Below are positions 10,815-23,712 of a stretch of DNA of 64,000 bases, one piece after another (the first letter of the stretch is position 1; the number at the start of each line of letters is the position of its first letter). A program made the position numbers and the translations under genes. The stretch is from Leptasterias polaris (Eukaryota; Echinodermata; Asteroidea; Forcipulatida; Asteriidae). The DNA lies in the NCBI GenBank assembly GCA_037783415.1, contig JAZGTN010000011.1, forward strand, positions 248,001-312,000, given 5' to 3'. A model generated the notes under the pieces. That model worked only from the letters and a program-made list of their open reading frames with translations, had not been told where the DNA came from and made no database searches.

Positions 10815-13799
10815 GAGATGATCAATAATTATGCCGACAAAAATGTAAACAACTGTTATAATCTTTGAGAAAACCTCAGTGGGAAGAAAGTGATGTCAAA
10901 TTGTATTGTATACCTAAAAAAGAAAATCAGATTTCCTGAGAAACACGGCGTGTGTAATAGCAATTTTTTATGTTGAGTACTTTTGAATTAATTGGCGCCA
11001 ATTTCTATTCATGATTGTGTGTTTTTACGATGATTCACGACGTCTGGGACACGACCAAGGATTTTCTCCCCTCGATCCAGGGTCTCTCTCCGACAATGCA
11101 CAATGAAGAATGGCGATGGTACGAATTGCTGCAATGGCATTCTACCATAAGAGGGTTGAAATGTAATATGGGGGGGGGGGGGGGGTCGGGAGGGACTGGG
11201 GTCCGGTCTCCCTAAAGGCAGGAGAAGACAACAACTTTAGGCCTAACTGGGTTGGCTGGAACCACCTGACTCTCTATCGGCCTCACTATTATATTAAGCA
11301 AACAGCCTCATTTTACAGAGTAAATGACCCGATTTTTATTTATTTTTTAAACAAGGCTACACACAAAAACTCGCAGTAACCAAACAGGCTTGTGCACTTT
11401 TGGATTGCTAATACAGTCGAGTATTTACATCAGCAATAGCTCTCAGTTGACATTCATTTGTTTGTTTCCCTTCCCGAAGCTTATGAATCGTATATGATCG
11501 TTGTGTAGCGCTATAGAGTACACTCGGGTTGTAACGATGTGATTGTAACCGATATAGGCTCACTCCAAGCCCACCAAGGTCACATTTCTAAACCATGGGA
11601 TGGACGCAATATCTATTTAAACTCGACATATAGATGCTGGAACATTAAATATTTAGGAATTACTAGACATAGGAAGATATTATTGGTTAAGACTCTAGCG
11701 TGAGAATTTGCCAGCATTGTAACCTTGATGGGGGGCTAGATTGCCCATTAGCCTATAACGACTAGGCCCATTTATTATAGATATTATTATTAGTCAATAT
11801 AATGAATTGGATTCCTTGGTGTAGAAAGTAAATTTTAGTTTTTGATGGGCCATTCCGATGAAGCTATTATTTATTGCTTTTCCAATACTTGTTATTTACT
11901 GTTTTAAAAGAAAACCAACTGCCTGAGTAGGTTAAAATATTTTTAATACACTTTTTCTACCGATGCGATTTTCTATTTGTATACTGTTTAAGTACTGATG
12001 ATGTAACCCTCCACAGCGTTTTGGGGGTGTTCCAGTTTCGGAATAATATTACCATACAATAAAATTAAGTGTGTCAATTGGAAATTGATAATTGTAATTC
12101 TTAATAGCTTTAAAAACGCAATCGGTCGTGACAGTGCTGCAGGGGAGGGGCAGTATTGCTTACGGTGGCTAGATATTGCTGGGCGGGGTAGATTGCGAGA
12201 AGGTTTTCATTTCAGCCCAGTGTTTTTTTATAGGCTAACATGAGAATGGATTTGTCCCTCCATCGGGGGCACCTTCCTTGGCCAATGCATATCCAGATCG
12301 ACTGCTCAATTGAAGACCAAAATCAATTCGGTTGTATCACGCATACAAATTATTGCAATGGACGCCCAAGAAACATGTCGATTTTTTGTGGTGGACTTTG
12401 TCACCTTTCAATGTCTTTTGTTGGCTGTTGAATCGCTATCATGGGCAGCATACAACGAGAACTGACAATGATGCATGAGTGTTGTGTAAACTTTATGATA
12501 TCGGGTCAATTTATGTGATATTTATACCTGGCAGTAAGCCAATCAAGTAATCAGATAAAAAATAAATAGTTTATGTCAGTTTTGGAATGCATTTTTAACA
12601 CCCCCCCCCCCTTCCTCACGGAACATGAATATCTTACTCGATCAGAGGAGATGCAACTCATTAAAACTTTATAGTGCAGGTGTAATTAAAAACAGTTAAA
12701 GAGAAATATGTTTTCAATTATTTCCCCCCCCCGTCCCTCCCCAAACACTACCTCATGAGAAACATTAACAATTCACATCCCTGAAACAATAACCCCGTTC
12801 CTCTACACAGTTCTATGTACATTATAAATGCAGTGAAAATTTACAATAAATTCAACCAAAACAAACAAACAAACAACCCAACACACCAACAAACAAACGG
12901 TCAAGCAAACAAATAAACAATTACTTAAGGCCGGTGCAGCAATTGCCTCAGAATGATCGGCCGTATACTCGAAAATCCATTCGGAATATTTAAAGCTATA
13001 TTATTGTTTCTTATAACTACGGTTATACCCAATATTTCGTAATAATCCCTGTCCCCATCAGAGCATTTTTTTAAATTCAAGCAAGCCAAGCCTTATGTTC
13101 GTCTGTAATTCCATAAGTGCACTACGTCAGTGATATACCTTCCCCTTCCGAGAAGATGGTTATCTTCTCCTCAACACACCACCCGATCCTTGAGAGGTGA
13201 GCAGGGAAGAGTGAAGGGAAGGAAGGGTTGGATAATTGACGCAGGTGTGAAGATGCTTCAGGACGTCTCGTGAGCTCATCGTTCAACGGGTGACTCTGCC
13301 GAGTTGATGCAGCTGCCACGAGGCGCCACCGCCCAATGTCAAGCTTCCTCCGTTCTTCTCTCCGTGGTATCTACCTTCTCTGCAGCCTCAATGGGGCCCT
13401 CTTTACAAGATCGGTACAGGAAAACGAGTTGCATCACTACATGCATTGACTAATGTATTGGCCAGCACATCAATGTATACTCCCCATAAAAAAAATTCAT
13501 ACATTGGACTCATGAGAAGTCAATCACAAAACAGTGTGACATAAAAAGACGAAATGGAGAAGGCGGGAAACCATAAAAGGGAGGGAATTTTCTTTTTTGA
13601 AACCAACCACGTCGGGAAATTACGACAACACTGATGCATTGAAACAAAGTTATATCGAATGTATTGATACTTTAGTTAACAAAACAGAAGGTTCTAATAG
13701 TAATATCATATCGAGGACAATGGCTCATCTGGTTTGGTGTTTAGGTAAACAAATTGTGAAGATCACACTTTTTAATATTATCAACGATGTACTAGTGTG
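10815..13799. other. Intergenic stretch, no gene recognised
   Basis: Contains homopolymer runs of G (about 11170-11186) and C (12601-12611) and an AAAC-rich stretch near 12860-12920. Short open frames on both strands (for example 13122-13319 minus) show no domain, splice context or homology that I recognise. Confidence 0.4.
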
Positions 13800-14135
13800 T
13801 ACAACAATAGTAGGATTGTAAATACAAATGATCACAGATTTGCACATAACTTACATGGTATAAAGATGGTCATGGTGGAAAACTTCCCTTGAAATAGTTT
13901 TGCTTGAAATGTAATTGCTATTAGGAAATGAGTTAAACAAAAAGTCTTTATCACTGGTCATAAAATTCTATGATTGAAAACAGTGCAAACATATAATGGG
14001 GTTTTTCACTGTTTTCTCATGACTCTGAAGACCGGTTTAGCTGAATCTTTCAAAGGTTTGTGATTTCATGTTTATGTTGGGTCACATCAAGTGTGGATCT
14101 GGTCTTCATGACAATTACCACTACACTGTCTTTAA
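13800..14135 (-). mobile_element. MITE-B family copy
   Basis: Reverse orientation relative to 10075-10430, with CACAGATTTGCACATAACTT, ACATGGTATAAAGATGGTCA, TGGTGGAAAACTTCCC and GGGTCACATCAAGTGTGGAT blocks. Confidence 0.6.
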
Positions 14136-17100
14136 GTGACCAAACATTTTCAATGTTTGGTCGTAATCAGAAAGTACACATTAAAAATAGTTAGATTAAA
14201 TTTACCTAACACTCAGCCGTTTCTTGGAAATGTGTCACTTCTGACTCTATTTTCCCAGAAATTACTTAACAATAATGATAAACATCAATATAGAAGAGTT
14301 CAACGTGTTTAGTTTGTTGCAGGAACAGAGGGACGCGCCCCTTTCGTCTTACTTGCCGCGTCTTTCCCAAACAATCTGCGCGAGTGATTTCTAAGTAATT
14401 TTGAATCTGCTCAAAATAGTAACGCCCTTAACCTCGATGGGCGTGGCTCAACTCGGAGTAATCGGGTTCCAAAAGTTCAATATGTATGCGGTTTTAGTTT
14501 TGTTGTTGTTGTTGTTGCTGCTGTTGCAGCAAGTAGGTTATTCACTAAAAAAAAAGTACGGAATACTTATTCCATTTCGAGTTAAATTTTTGAGAAGTTC
14601 AATTGATAACTGACAGATATTTCTCGTAAACATTATAGCTCTTCATCGGGTCGTTCTTTAAAAGCTACGATACAAGTTTGTCTGACGTCAATTTTTAGTT
14701 TATGAAATAATGTAAAAACGAGCTGTTAAAAGAATAAGATTAGGTCATTTGAATCTGTTACCATAGTAATACCAAACAACATCAACTAGGAGAATAGCCT
14801 TGGTGTTTTTTTTCCTGGATCCAACCAATAGTTGAGTTCCATAAAGAGATTGCATAATAATAATTAGCAGTAAAGTAAGTCAGAGATCTTGGGTCAAACT
14901 ACTCAAGGGGGAAAACCTAACAAATAGAAACCCACTTAAAAGGGGGTGGGGCGAAACCAATTTTGAAGCTGTACCTTCTCATGATGGGGCAATAAATCAT
15001 GCAATGAAATTAAAATTGAACATTTTCTCACTGCTTTCACTTCTTTGTTATTCAACTACCAAACATGTTGGTAATCGGAGATGTTTTTTTAAAAACATTT
15101 ATCAAAAGCTGTCTGAAAACACAATATAGCAAACGAAACATCACTTTGACAATGTGCTTCATTTGGTTCGGTAATTATGTTATCTCTCCCTCTCTTCTGT
15201 TTATAATTGGTGACATCATTAATCAATAAAGAAATCCAATCAGCCGAGTATGCAGCTAATGAGGCTATCCATCATAACATAGCCCTTAACAACATGCAAT
15301 GGTACCGGTAGGTAAAAGGCCTACAGCAGTAGGGGGGGGGGGGGGGGGGTCGTGGTTGTCATTGTTTTGGTTTTTGTGAAAAGGGGTATTATGTTATATC
15401 GCAATTTTCATGCTACAACAGTAATTCAATTCAATTCATTTCAGTTTTAAAAAAGCAGTTAATTACATTTCACAGAGTTTGACAGTGTGATAAAGAAAGC
15501 AATTATAAAAGTAAATTTATCATTTAACAAAAAGTAAATGGAGACAATAATAATTGAGGGAAGGAGGGGGGGCTGATTAAATAAGTACAAACGTGTTTTT
15601 TTTTAAACAGCTCTTTGACAGATGGCGGGTAACAACAACGTAACAAGCCGGACAAAGTCTATAGGCAGTAAAGCTTAATTAGATAACAAACAATTAATAA
15701 AGCTTTATGTAAACAAACATTAAACTAAGCGCGTCTTAGGGGGAGAGAAATATGACATTGAGAAAAAAAGGGACGACTCTCTAAAGGAGATTTTGAAAAC
15801 GGTGTGCAGACGGCTGAGCTTTTACTTCATCGTTAGTCATAATTATAGTGGAATTCCACATGCGAGGACCAAACGAAGGGTGTTCAGGGAACAGCGGGTG
15901 AATGTGAAAGCGAGTGTACCGTGGAGTAACCTGAGGGGGGCAGGGGTTTGATTCGTCCCCCGTCCCCCCCCCCCCCCCCCCCTGCTGAAGGAGACATCCC
16001 CACCCCCACTCAGGGTTCGATATTTAATTCCCTAATTATGTGTCTTTGCCCCTGCTTTCTCCCCAAAATGAAAATGTCTGTTTATGCCACTGGCAGCAAG
16101 AGATTGATGGCTTCTGGTTGCGCTTAGCTGGTATTGGGCAGAAGAAGAGCAAGAGGAGAAGGCAAACGATTTCTAGAGCAATTTTTTACATAATTATCCC
16201 AATAAAAAGTTTGTTGATGTCCGAAAATGTGGTGGGGTGTTTAGTTGGGCAAAAAGTAGGGTGTTATCACTAGCAGGTATACCGGTACAGAATATGATGA
16301 TTCTGATAGTTCACTGTTGGTTCCACCCAACCAAATCATTGGTCACAATTAATGCAAGATACTAAAGTGCTGTATTTTCTTCCCTCTTTTGCTCATTCTC
16401 GAGTTCATTTTTTTCCAAAGCCCCAAATCCTTCAAAAAGTTCAAACACAGCATCAGTCTTTGTGAATACATCTTTATCATTACAGTTCTCCTTTTCTCTC
16501 TTTCTGTACTAACTTCGACTAGTATAACCCTATCATTTTAATATCTTATAAAGGGCCTCATTCACAGTGTTTTTAAAACATAAAGCAACATTTTAAGTTT
16601 TAAGCAATGAAATAAACACAAATTATTATGTCTAATTCAATCGAAAGTATTCCAGCATACAACAAGCAGCCCACGGTACACTAGGCACCCAGAAATAATC
16701 ATTACATTTCAAAATAAGAACAATTTAAGAAAACAAGAACTATTATAAATTTTACCTTTCCTTATCTTAAAAAAAAACATTACCACGCTGATAATTATTC
16801 GTTCACATTGTTTGTTTTTTTTCACTTGTAATCTAGAACACAAATTAAACGGGCATTGCAGGTTCTAGCATGTACAGCTTTATACGTCTATTATATAACA
16901 GGATGTACACTGGGCACTCATAATGAAATTCACACCTCTGAAATCGATTTCCCTACAATTATTGATATTGTTGACGGCCGTTCTTGGGTGTGATTTTCCC
17001 CGCCCAACCTGGAGCGAAGACGGCGACTTGTTGCTCTAAGGCGGACGATACGAAGTCAGTTTTAGCTAAGATCTTGCAAGGCAAACATGGGTTCCTCGAT

Positions 17101-17867
17101 ACTCACTGGAAAACGAGACTGGATATAGCAGCGTTGGTCTTCATTTCAAATCGTTTTCGGGTGAGTTGAAAGCTGTTTTTTGTCACAATAATTAACTTAC
17201 TCAGAATATGTGCACTTTATTAACACACAACTTTCTTTGTAGTATTCTTCGATATAATGATTTTTTTTTTGTGGATAGAGAAATACAACGGAAAATGTTT
17301 AACAAAATCAAATTCCATGGAGCTGTTAATTAAGAGGATTTTCAAGGCTTGTAAACAAATTTCTAAGACCATTTGAAAATAAAACTAATTGCTTTAAATG
17401 AACCCAGCAGTTTTACTTAACAATGTTATAATTTTACTCAGCACAAGTACAAACAATGCTTGTTTTCGTAAAGCTTACACATCGAATCTTTGGCTGTCGT
17501 GTTCTGTTTGTTAATTGATTATAAGTAAAAGCATCAGCGCTTCATCTATTTTTGCAGTGCCGGCCACAACACCGTTAATTTTGAAGCAAAAACCTGTCAT
17601 ATTAAAAGGATTAACACAATTGATTTATATAACCCCATGCTTTGACTATAGGGACTCATTTGCATACGTGTATTTTTATAATTACCAGCAAACCATTCAT
17701 CATCTGTAATCCCCAATGAAAAAAACCGGGCCTCAATGTCAAAAAAAAAATTGTGAGAGAAAAATTATGGCTGGGGAAGAGGCGTCGTTGCAACAGCACA
17801 GATAGGCAGGAGCGATGACTGCAATTTGTTTGTGTTTGCAAATGTTAATAATAGTTCGAAAGAGTTC
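14136..17867. other. Intergenic stretch, no gene recognised
   Basis: Homopolymer runs of G (15332-15349) and C (about 15958-15980), a TTG/CTG run at 14500-14530 and AT-rich sequence. No exon, RNA gene or clear repeat could be supported. Confidence 0.4.
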
Positions 17868-18110
17868 ACACAGTCTGGGTTCGAACCCCTTCCCGTGCTG
17901 GATGATGCTTGTGTGTTTTTGTGGCCTTTTAAAGGTTTTTTAGCAGGACTTTGCCATTGCTTCGTCCTTTGGATGGGACACAACTGAGCAGTATAGGCCC
18001 TAGGTCTTATGCACTAGGATACCGTAGTGCACGTAAACTTGAGAACGAAGAACACTGTGGAAGGGTTTACCTCGGTGTTTGTGGCTCGTTGCAGGTACTT
18101 TTGTCTGAAC
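17868..18110 (+). mobile_element. Degenerate SINE-2-like remnant
   Basis: A box B-like TGGGTTCGAACCCC is followed by GCTTCGTCCTTTGGATGGGA, GTAGTGCACGTAAA, GAACAC and GGGTTTACCTCGGTGTT. These match, in order, landmarks of the complete SINE at 36940-37366. The head and tail are lost. Confidence 0.5.
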
Positions 18111-18951
18111 GGGTTTCCCCCATAGGCCCTACTCCAAGTTACAGTGATTAAGATTGATTTTGAAAAATCACTGGTTCCTTTACCGAAAGCTAAAAGTGTA
18201 CAATAATAAAACATACAAGCGATTTAAGGTGTACGCTCCGTCAACGATTCGTTCATTTTTGGAAAATGAATAACAAAAAAGAACTGGACGATCGTTCCTA
18301 TACACACCTATACAGATATCGTCCAACGTTTTAAGGGGATATTGTACTATTACCTATAAAAACACTAAACTATTAATTTGTAGTTAAATCATAATAGGTC
18401 ATGGTTCGAGATGAGAGGGTGCAAAATAACACAAAATGATCAACGTTTTGCTCTTTTAAATAACGTTCAATAAATTAATTTTATTATGTTAATTATTTAT
18501 TTGAAAATGGCTTAGCCGATTTCATTAGGATATCATTTTTGATCTAAATGACGAGTCAGAGTAAATATTGTCGTCATGAACAGCCATAAAGTGCTTCGTG
18601 TTACCATGATACTGCCCTCTACGGCTGCATCTTCGTAAACAAAAATATATAATAATAATAAATATTCCCCTAACATCCAGTTAGGTTTGCCCTTTCTCCA
18701 ATTCGAAGACGCCGTACATGACTTACGTATCAGGTAATGTGCTGTAATGTAAAGATAACTGTTGCCATGTTTCTTATTCATTTGATTACACTGTTATTAA
18801 ATGGTTTGGATTCATTGTTTTTATGCCAGAAATCATGAAACCAGTCTGCCTGCCGGGAACCATCATCCCCAAAATTCAAGTCACTGGGAAAATTAATTGA
18901 CCCCCCGAAGATAAAGAACTGCAATCTGCAGAATACAGACCCTCAGCAACC
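18111..18951. other. Upstream region of TMEM26 copy B
   Basis: AT-rich with a TAATAATAATAAATA run at about 18650. It presumably includes the promoter and 5' UTR of copy B, but I see no defined core element. Confidence 0.35.
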
Positions 18952-21914
18952 ATGATGAACCGACGCAAAGCTTTCAAGGCGTCCATGGTACGCCTTGTCT
19001 TTCTCTGTCACGGGATGATCGCCGTTTTCGGAGCCGTCTACACCACGCAGTTATCGGAGTACTGGTTCATCGGAGTCACGTCCGTCCTCTCCATGTTCGA
19101 AATGATTCTTACGTACAGACTCAATGAAAACGGGGAATGGAAATGGTAAGAAAATGTCATTAAAATCTACCCTCTCTTTATTTTTGTTGGCACCCGATCC
19201 TTGAAGAGTTGGGGGTCTTGAACACAGCGGTTTAGAAAAACAATGAAGCATTGCATGCGAAAAGACATCCAGGAGGCCAACTATTTAATACCCCAAAAAC
19301 TCAACAATTTACCGTAATGTGTGCCCCCCCCCAATCCCTTCAGACGAAGAAAACGAACCTCATGTTAGTCCAGTTCTAGTATTTTTCCTACATGTTGAAC
19401 CACGTCATCGACACGTAAACTTTCTCATCATTTTATCTTGTTTAATTTGTGTCTCTGTTCTAACTTCCTGATGGAATTAAAGCATTTACCAGCAGGACCC
19501 TTAGATGAATGAGTACGTAGGGCGAATCCCCAGAGAGCGTCACGACTCCCAAACTAACCCCCCCGTACTTTCAACCCACAACCGTCAAGGCAAAAGCCAA
19601 AGTGCACCGCAAAAGTAAAAGTGTACCATCGCAAAAGCAAAAGCCATATTATCTGATTATCTGCTGTCTAAAGTTGGTATCAATTAATTTTTAAGATATA
19701 GCTTTTAAAAAAACAAAATTGTTAAGCCTAAGTGATATACCTACGGACCCATTTCAGACTGTTAAACACCAATCAAAGGTGTGATTGGTCTGTCCGTCTG
19801 TCCTTATTTTTGAACATTCATGTACCTAGTTTGCACCCAATTGTAACAACAAAGCATTTAGACAATCCTTGTGGGCACCAGGAGTCCTTAATGATGAGAA
19901 GTCACTTAGGCTTAATAAGAAAATAATTTACATTATGTATACTTTTGATAGCAGATTAGCTTTTGTTTCTGCCGTGGCGTCTTTACTTTTGCTTCCCCCT
20001 AGCAGTATCCACGATATTGTAGAGTACAACAAACAAGATAACCAAACACTGTGGCCACAGTGACAAGGCCGTCAGAGCTGACAATCCCGACACGGCTCAT
20101 CAAACCCTAGTATCTTTTCTGACGACAAGCAAATAGGAGTATTGCCAATGGAGTCCAAAACGCCCCCAACGTCACAAAGGTCTTACTCGAAAACTTCTTA
20201 ACACTTATGGCATCGAACTCCTGTCATCGATGGAACATTAGTTAATGGAGCGGGGAGGGACTGGGGTCAGTTCCCATGGGTCCCCCCCCCCACCTCCCGC
20301 CATTAGTGCCCCAAGAGAAGATGGTGTTTCCGAAGGTTGGTCAAACCTGCCTTCCAATGCAGTGTATGCTCAAATCACACTCCTCAATATAACATTATTA
20401 GTTGCCTGTTTCAGGTTTGTTCCATCAGCCTTCATCTATCTCATGGCAGTCACACCAGTAGTATGGATACTGGAACTGGCAATGTTGGACTTCAGGTTGA
20501 AACTTCAAACGGAAATTGGTGACACGTCAAACTGCTTCTACAAACCACAAGACTTCTGCGTTTCGGGTGGCAACATCACAACCGTCACACGATCTAAAAA
20601 GGCGGAGGTAACTCTTACAAAATTCATGTCTTTCTTAATAAAGGGTCAAGCTCTAGACAGAAAGAGAGTTGCGGTTTGAAGAAAGGTCAAAGGGTAAACT
20701 CGAAGTTTAAAAGTGGGGGAGGGGCAAAATTGAAACGTTGATGTACTTCTTTGACTTTTAATTGAAAGAAAAGTAAACGCTCCATTTGAAAAAGAAATAA
20801 GGGTGCTGGGGTCCGAATCAAAGTTATTTTTTCCATGAACGTTTCAGGAGGTAAATGTATCCACTCCTTCTCTAAGTTGCCAAGACCCGCCACTAACCTC
20901 TCGGCCCTGTTGCTAACAATACTTAAAATGACACTCATATTAAACCTACAGGAAACTTACGAACTCCAATCAGCCTACTCGACGACTCTTCAGCAAACAT
21001 TGATGCTCGTCTTGATCCTAGGCCGGTGGCTTCTTCCAAAAGGACAGCTGACCCGTGACCAGTTGTCCCAACTCCTGCTGGTCTACATCGGCATGGCGGC
21101 AGACATGTTGGAGTTTTCCTCCGAGACCCTGAGACTGGAAAAGATCGCATGCAACTTCGACATCTTCTACCTTATCTTGGCAGTGTGGACTTGGAGCTTG
21201 ATGCAGTTTACCCTCGGCTTGACCGCCACGAAGGCCAGAAAACGCCGGGTGGCCGCTAAGGTGTACCGGTCCGAGTTGGATGAATTGAACAAACGCAGGT
21301 ACAGGTACTCCAAGAAAGTCTCTGTGTTCTGTTGCGGCACGGAGCTGTGGGCGTTACTGACCTCTGTGGTCATACAGGACGGACCATACCTTTGCGTTCG
21401 CCTTTATCTCATCTTCGTCCTGGGGATTTATGACCAGTCAACTATTTTCTTTACCTGTAAGAATGCCCTACTGCTAATTCTTCAGTTTTACCGCCTTTCC
21501 GTAGTACTGACGGAAACCTACAAAGCGCACGAGAAGAGCCTACGCATTCGACGTCACGCGCAACTTACAACGGAGGAGCCAATCAAACCAGAGGACCCAA
21601 CCAACGAAGATTTGACGGCGGTTAACGAAGTTGCAATGGCGATCATATCCGGTAACATGGTCCCGAATGGTGGACCAGCCACCAATCACACCGATGAAGG
21701 AAATCATGTAGCCAATCATACCACACATGTTGATGACGTTGGACGGCGCCAACCCAATGGGGATGCGGTGATCGAAATGGGCAATGGACAAGTAGAGACA
21801 GAGTCTCCTAAGAATGGACCCATAAGTCGAAGGATGAACGGTGGTCTTAGGGTTGACGACGTCGAAATATATTCACATCATAATGTGACTTTTAACTTGG
21901 ATGATGACCGATAA
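18952..21914 (+). CDS. TMEM26-like multipass membrane protein, copy B
   Basis: Three coding exons: 18952-19145, 20415-20607 and 20952-21914, giving 449 aa. Both introns are GT-AG and have the same phases (2, 0) as copy A. Exon 1 encodes two membrane segments and ends G-E-W-K-W; exon 2 begins F-V-P-S-A-F-I-Y-L-M and holds the third. Exon 3 holds L-G-R-W-L-L-P-K-G, the D-Q-L-S-Q-L-L-L-V-Y-I-G-M-A-A-D block, V-I-Q-D-G-P-Y, and F-F-T-C-K-N-A-L-L followed by L-Q-F-Y-R-L. These are the hallmarks of TMEM26. It is longer than copy A because of a polar, Asn/His-rich cytosolic-type tail of about 130 residues. Two ATGs stand in tandem at the start; I took the first. The long open stretches left of exons 2 and 3 (20245 and 20835) are intronic read-through, since both run across good acceptors (TTTCAG, CTACAG). 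Intron 1 (1.27 kb) shows nothing else. Confidence 0.92.
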
Positions 21915-22987
21915 CATTTCACATGAACGTCAATTTATCGGAATCGCGTTTTTAGTCAGAGACCACATGTGAGACCTTTTTAAAGAAGTTTGGTAGCTAC
22001 AGCTAGTTCATTCCATGGATCGTAATACATTGTTTTACTGAAAATTAGAATTATTTATTTGGGTTTGACTTCATTGGATAGTTCCCACATGACGTCACAC
22101 AGTGCAAAGTTGGCCATCTTTAAGGGCAAATGTGTAATTTTTTGAACACACAGAAAACCATGAGCTAAGCGTAATTACCTCGCGCGGCATACAACAGTTT
22201 GGTCACATTCCTTGCACGATTGGTCTCTGAGCCACTTGGCTACGTCGAAAAGTTAGAACGCTTGACGCAGCTCAAAGAGAAAAGCCAAGTTGTCCGTAAA
22301 GATGGCGTCTATTGAGAACTATATATCCAGAAAAATGTGGGTGTACAAGGTTTTTTTTTGGGGGGGGGCTATTTCAATCGCACCGAATACTTTGTCTAAA
22401 GTTAAAAGGAAGAAACTACCTTTAATAGTTAATATTGTAAGTGTTTTGCCTTTACAAGTGAAACTAATAACTCATTCACTTTTTCTTTTCGCATAGATAG
22501 CCTACTTTGCTTTTTTATATATATTTTATTACAAATTCATTTTAGGGCCTACATGAAACAAATACGCACGAAAAGTGTGACAATACCGAGTACATAAATG
22601 AGATAATAACTAAGATTGCAAAATGTTTATAAAAAAGTGAAGTGTTGTCCTTCATAGATAATCATTTATCATTATTTGTTCTTTAAAAGAAAAATAATAA
22701 TAATATGCAAGTATCAAAGTCTTGAAGTGATAAGTAAAACGCGTCAACTTGACGAGGCACTTCAGACGGGTGTGATTCATGCACTTGTTACCTTTACAGT
22801 GTTTTGCTTGACAATAATGTCGTATAGGAGATGTATATATTCGTTGTTGCTTTTGCACAGGTCAAAAACATGAAACCATTACTCTAACTCGATTTCACGG
22901 AAGATAATGCTGGTATTGACACGGTTATTTATGTTGTGACGTCACATTTTGCTAAGCTATTTAGATTTATTGGCTAATTTATACCTT
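21915..22987. other. Downstream of TMEM26 copy B, nothing recognised
   Basis: Should contain the 3' UTR of copy B. No clear AATAAA follows closely. A poly-T/poly-G run lies at about 22350-22370. Confidence 0.35.
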
Positions 22988-23712
22988 TAAAGGGGGTTTA
23001 TACTTTTGGTAAATGTCAAAGACCAGTATCCTCACTTGGTGTATCCCAACATATACATGAAACAACAAACCTGTGAAAGTTTAAGCTCAATCGGTCATTG
23101 CAATCACCAGAAAAAAGTGGGGAAAAACCTTAAGTAGGGTGTCATGGCCGAGTGGTTAAGAGCATCGGATTCAAGTTCTGGTGGTTTAGTCATCGGGGTG
23201 TGGGTTCGAGTCCCGGTCATAACGCTTGTGTCCTTGAGCAAGACACTTTGCTATAATTGCTTCTCTTCACCCAGGGGTATAAATGGGTACCTGTGAGGGT
23301 AGAGGTTGATATTGTGTTTGAAAAAGCCTTCGGAGCGCCATCACGGCAGCCCGGGCTGTATACTCCCCAGGGAGCTGAGAACGATTAAAGGAATGTTATT
23401 GGCCCAATGACCAGGGCACTAATGTAAAGCGCATTGAGACCGTTATTGTGAAATGCGCTATATAAGAACTAGGCTTAGTTATTATTATTATTATTATTAT
23501 TAAGTGTTTTCACTGTTTTCAAACATCAAGTTTTCGACTCGTGAGATCAAAACTAATTGTTTTATTTATTTCTCAAAAACTATAGCATTTAAAGCAAAAA
23601 TATTCCAAAGGGAGTTTCCCACCATGACCATCTTTATACCATGTAAGTTATGTGTGAATCTGTGAACATTTATATTTTCAATCTTAACAATGTAATACAA
23701 ACACCCTTTAAG
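22988..23712 (+). mobile_element. MITE-B copy split by a SINE
   Basis: The left half (22988-23135) carries AAAGACCAGTATCCTCACTT and GTGAAAGTTTAAGCTCAATC. The right half (23506-23712) carries TTTTCAAACATCAAGTTTTC, TTTCCCACCATGACCATC and TATACCATGTAAGTTATGTG. Together they rebuild a MITE-B, interrupted by the SINE at 23136-23499, which therefore inserted later. Confidence 0.65.
23136..23499 (+). mobile_element. SINE-1, complete tRNA-Leu-derived SINE with 6-bp target duplication
   Basis: The head is tRNA-Leu-like: TGGCCGAGTGGTTAAGAGC (box A), an anticodon loop with CAA (TTCAAGTT), an extra arm, and GGGTTCGAGTCCCGG (box B). A 200-bp body follows, with CTTGAGCAAGACACTTTGCT and ACCCAGGGGTATAAATGGGT. 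The 3' end has GCGC...ATGCGCTATATAAGAAC and an (ATT)n tail. TTAAGT flanks both sides (23130-23135 and 23500-23505). It is not a functional tRNA gene. Confidence 0.85.

Noticed and set aside
20245..20414. Alternative N-terminus for TMEM26 copy B from the ATG at 20245
   Set aside because: The open frame crosses a good acceptor at 20413-20414, and the residues before it are low-complexity. Exon 1 at 18952 joins in phase and matches the family.
23136..23225. Functional tRNA-Leu gene
   Set aside because: The acceptor stem does not close and the sequence continues into a SINE body with an (ATT)n tail and target duplication. The same holds at 36940 and 38353.
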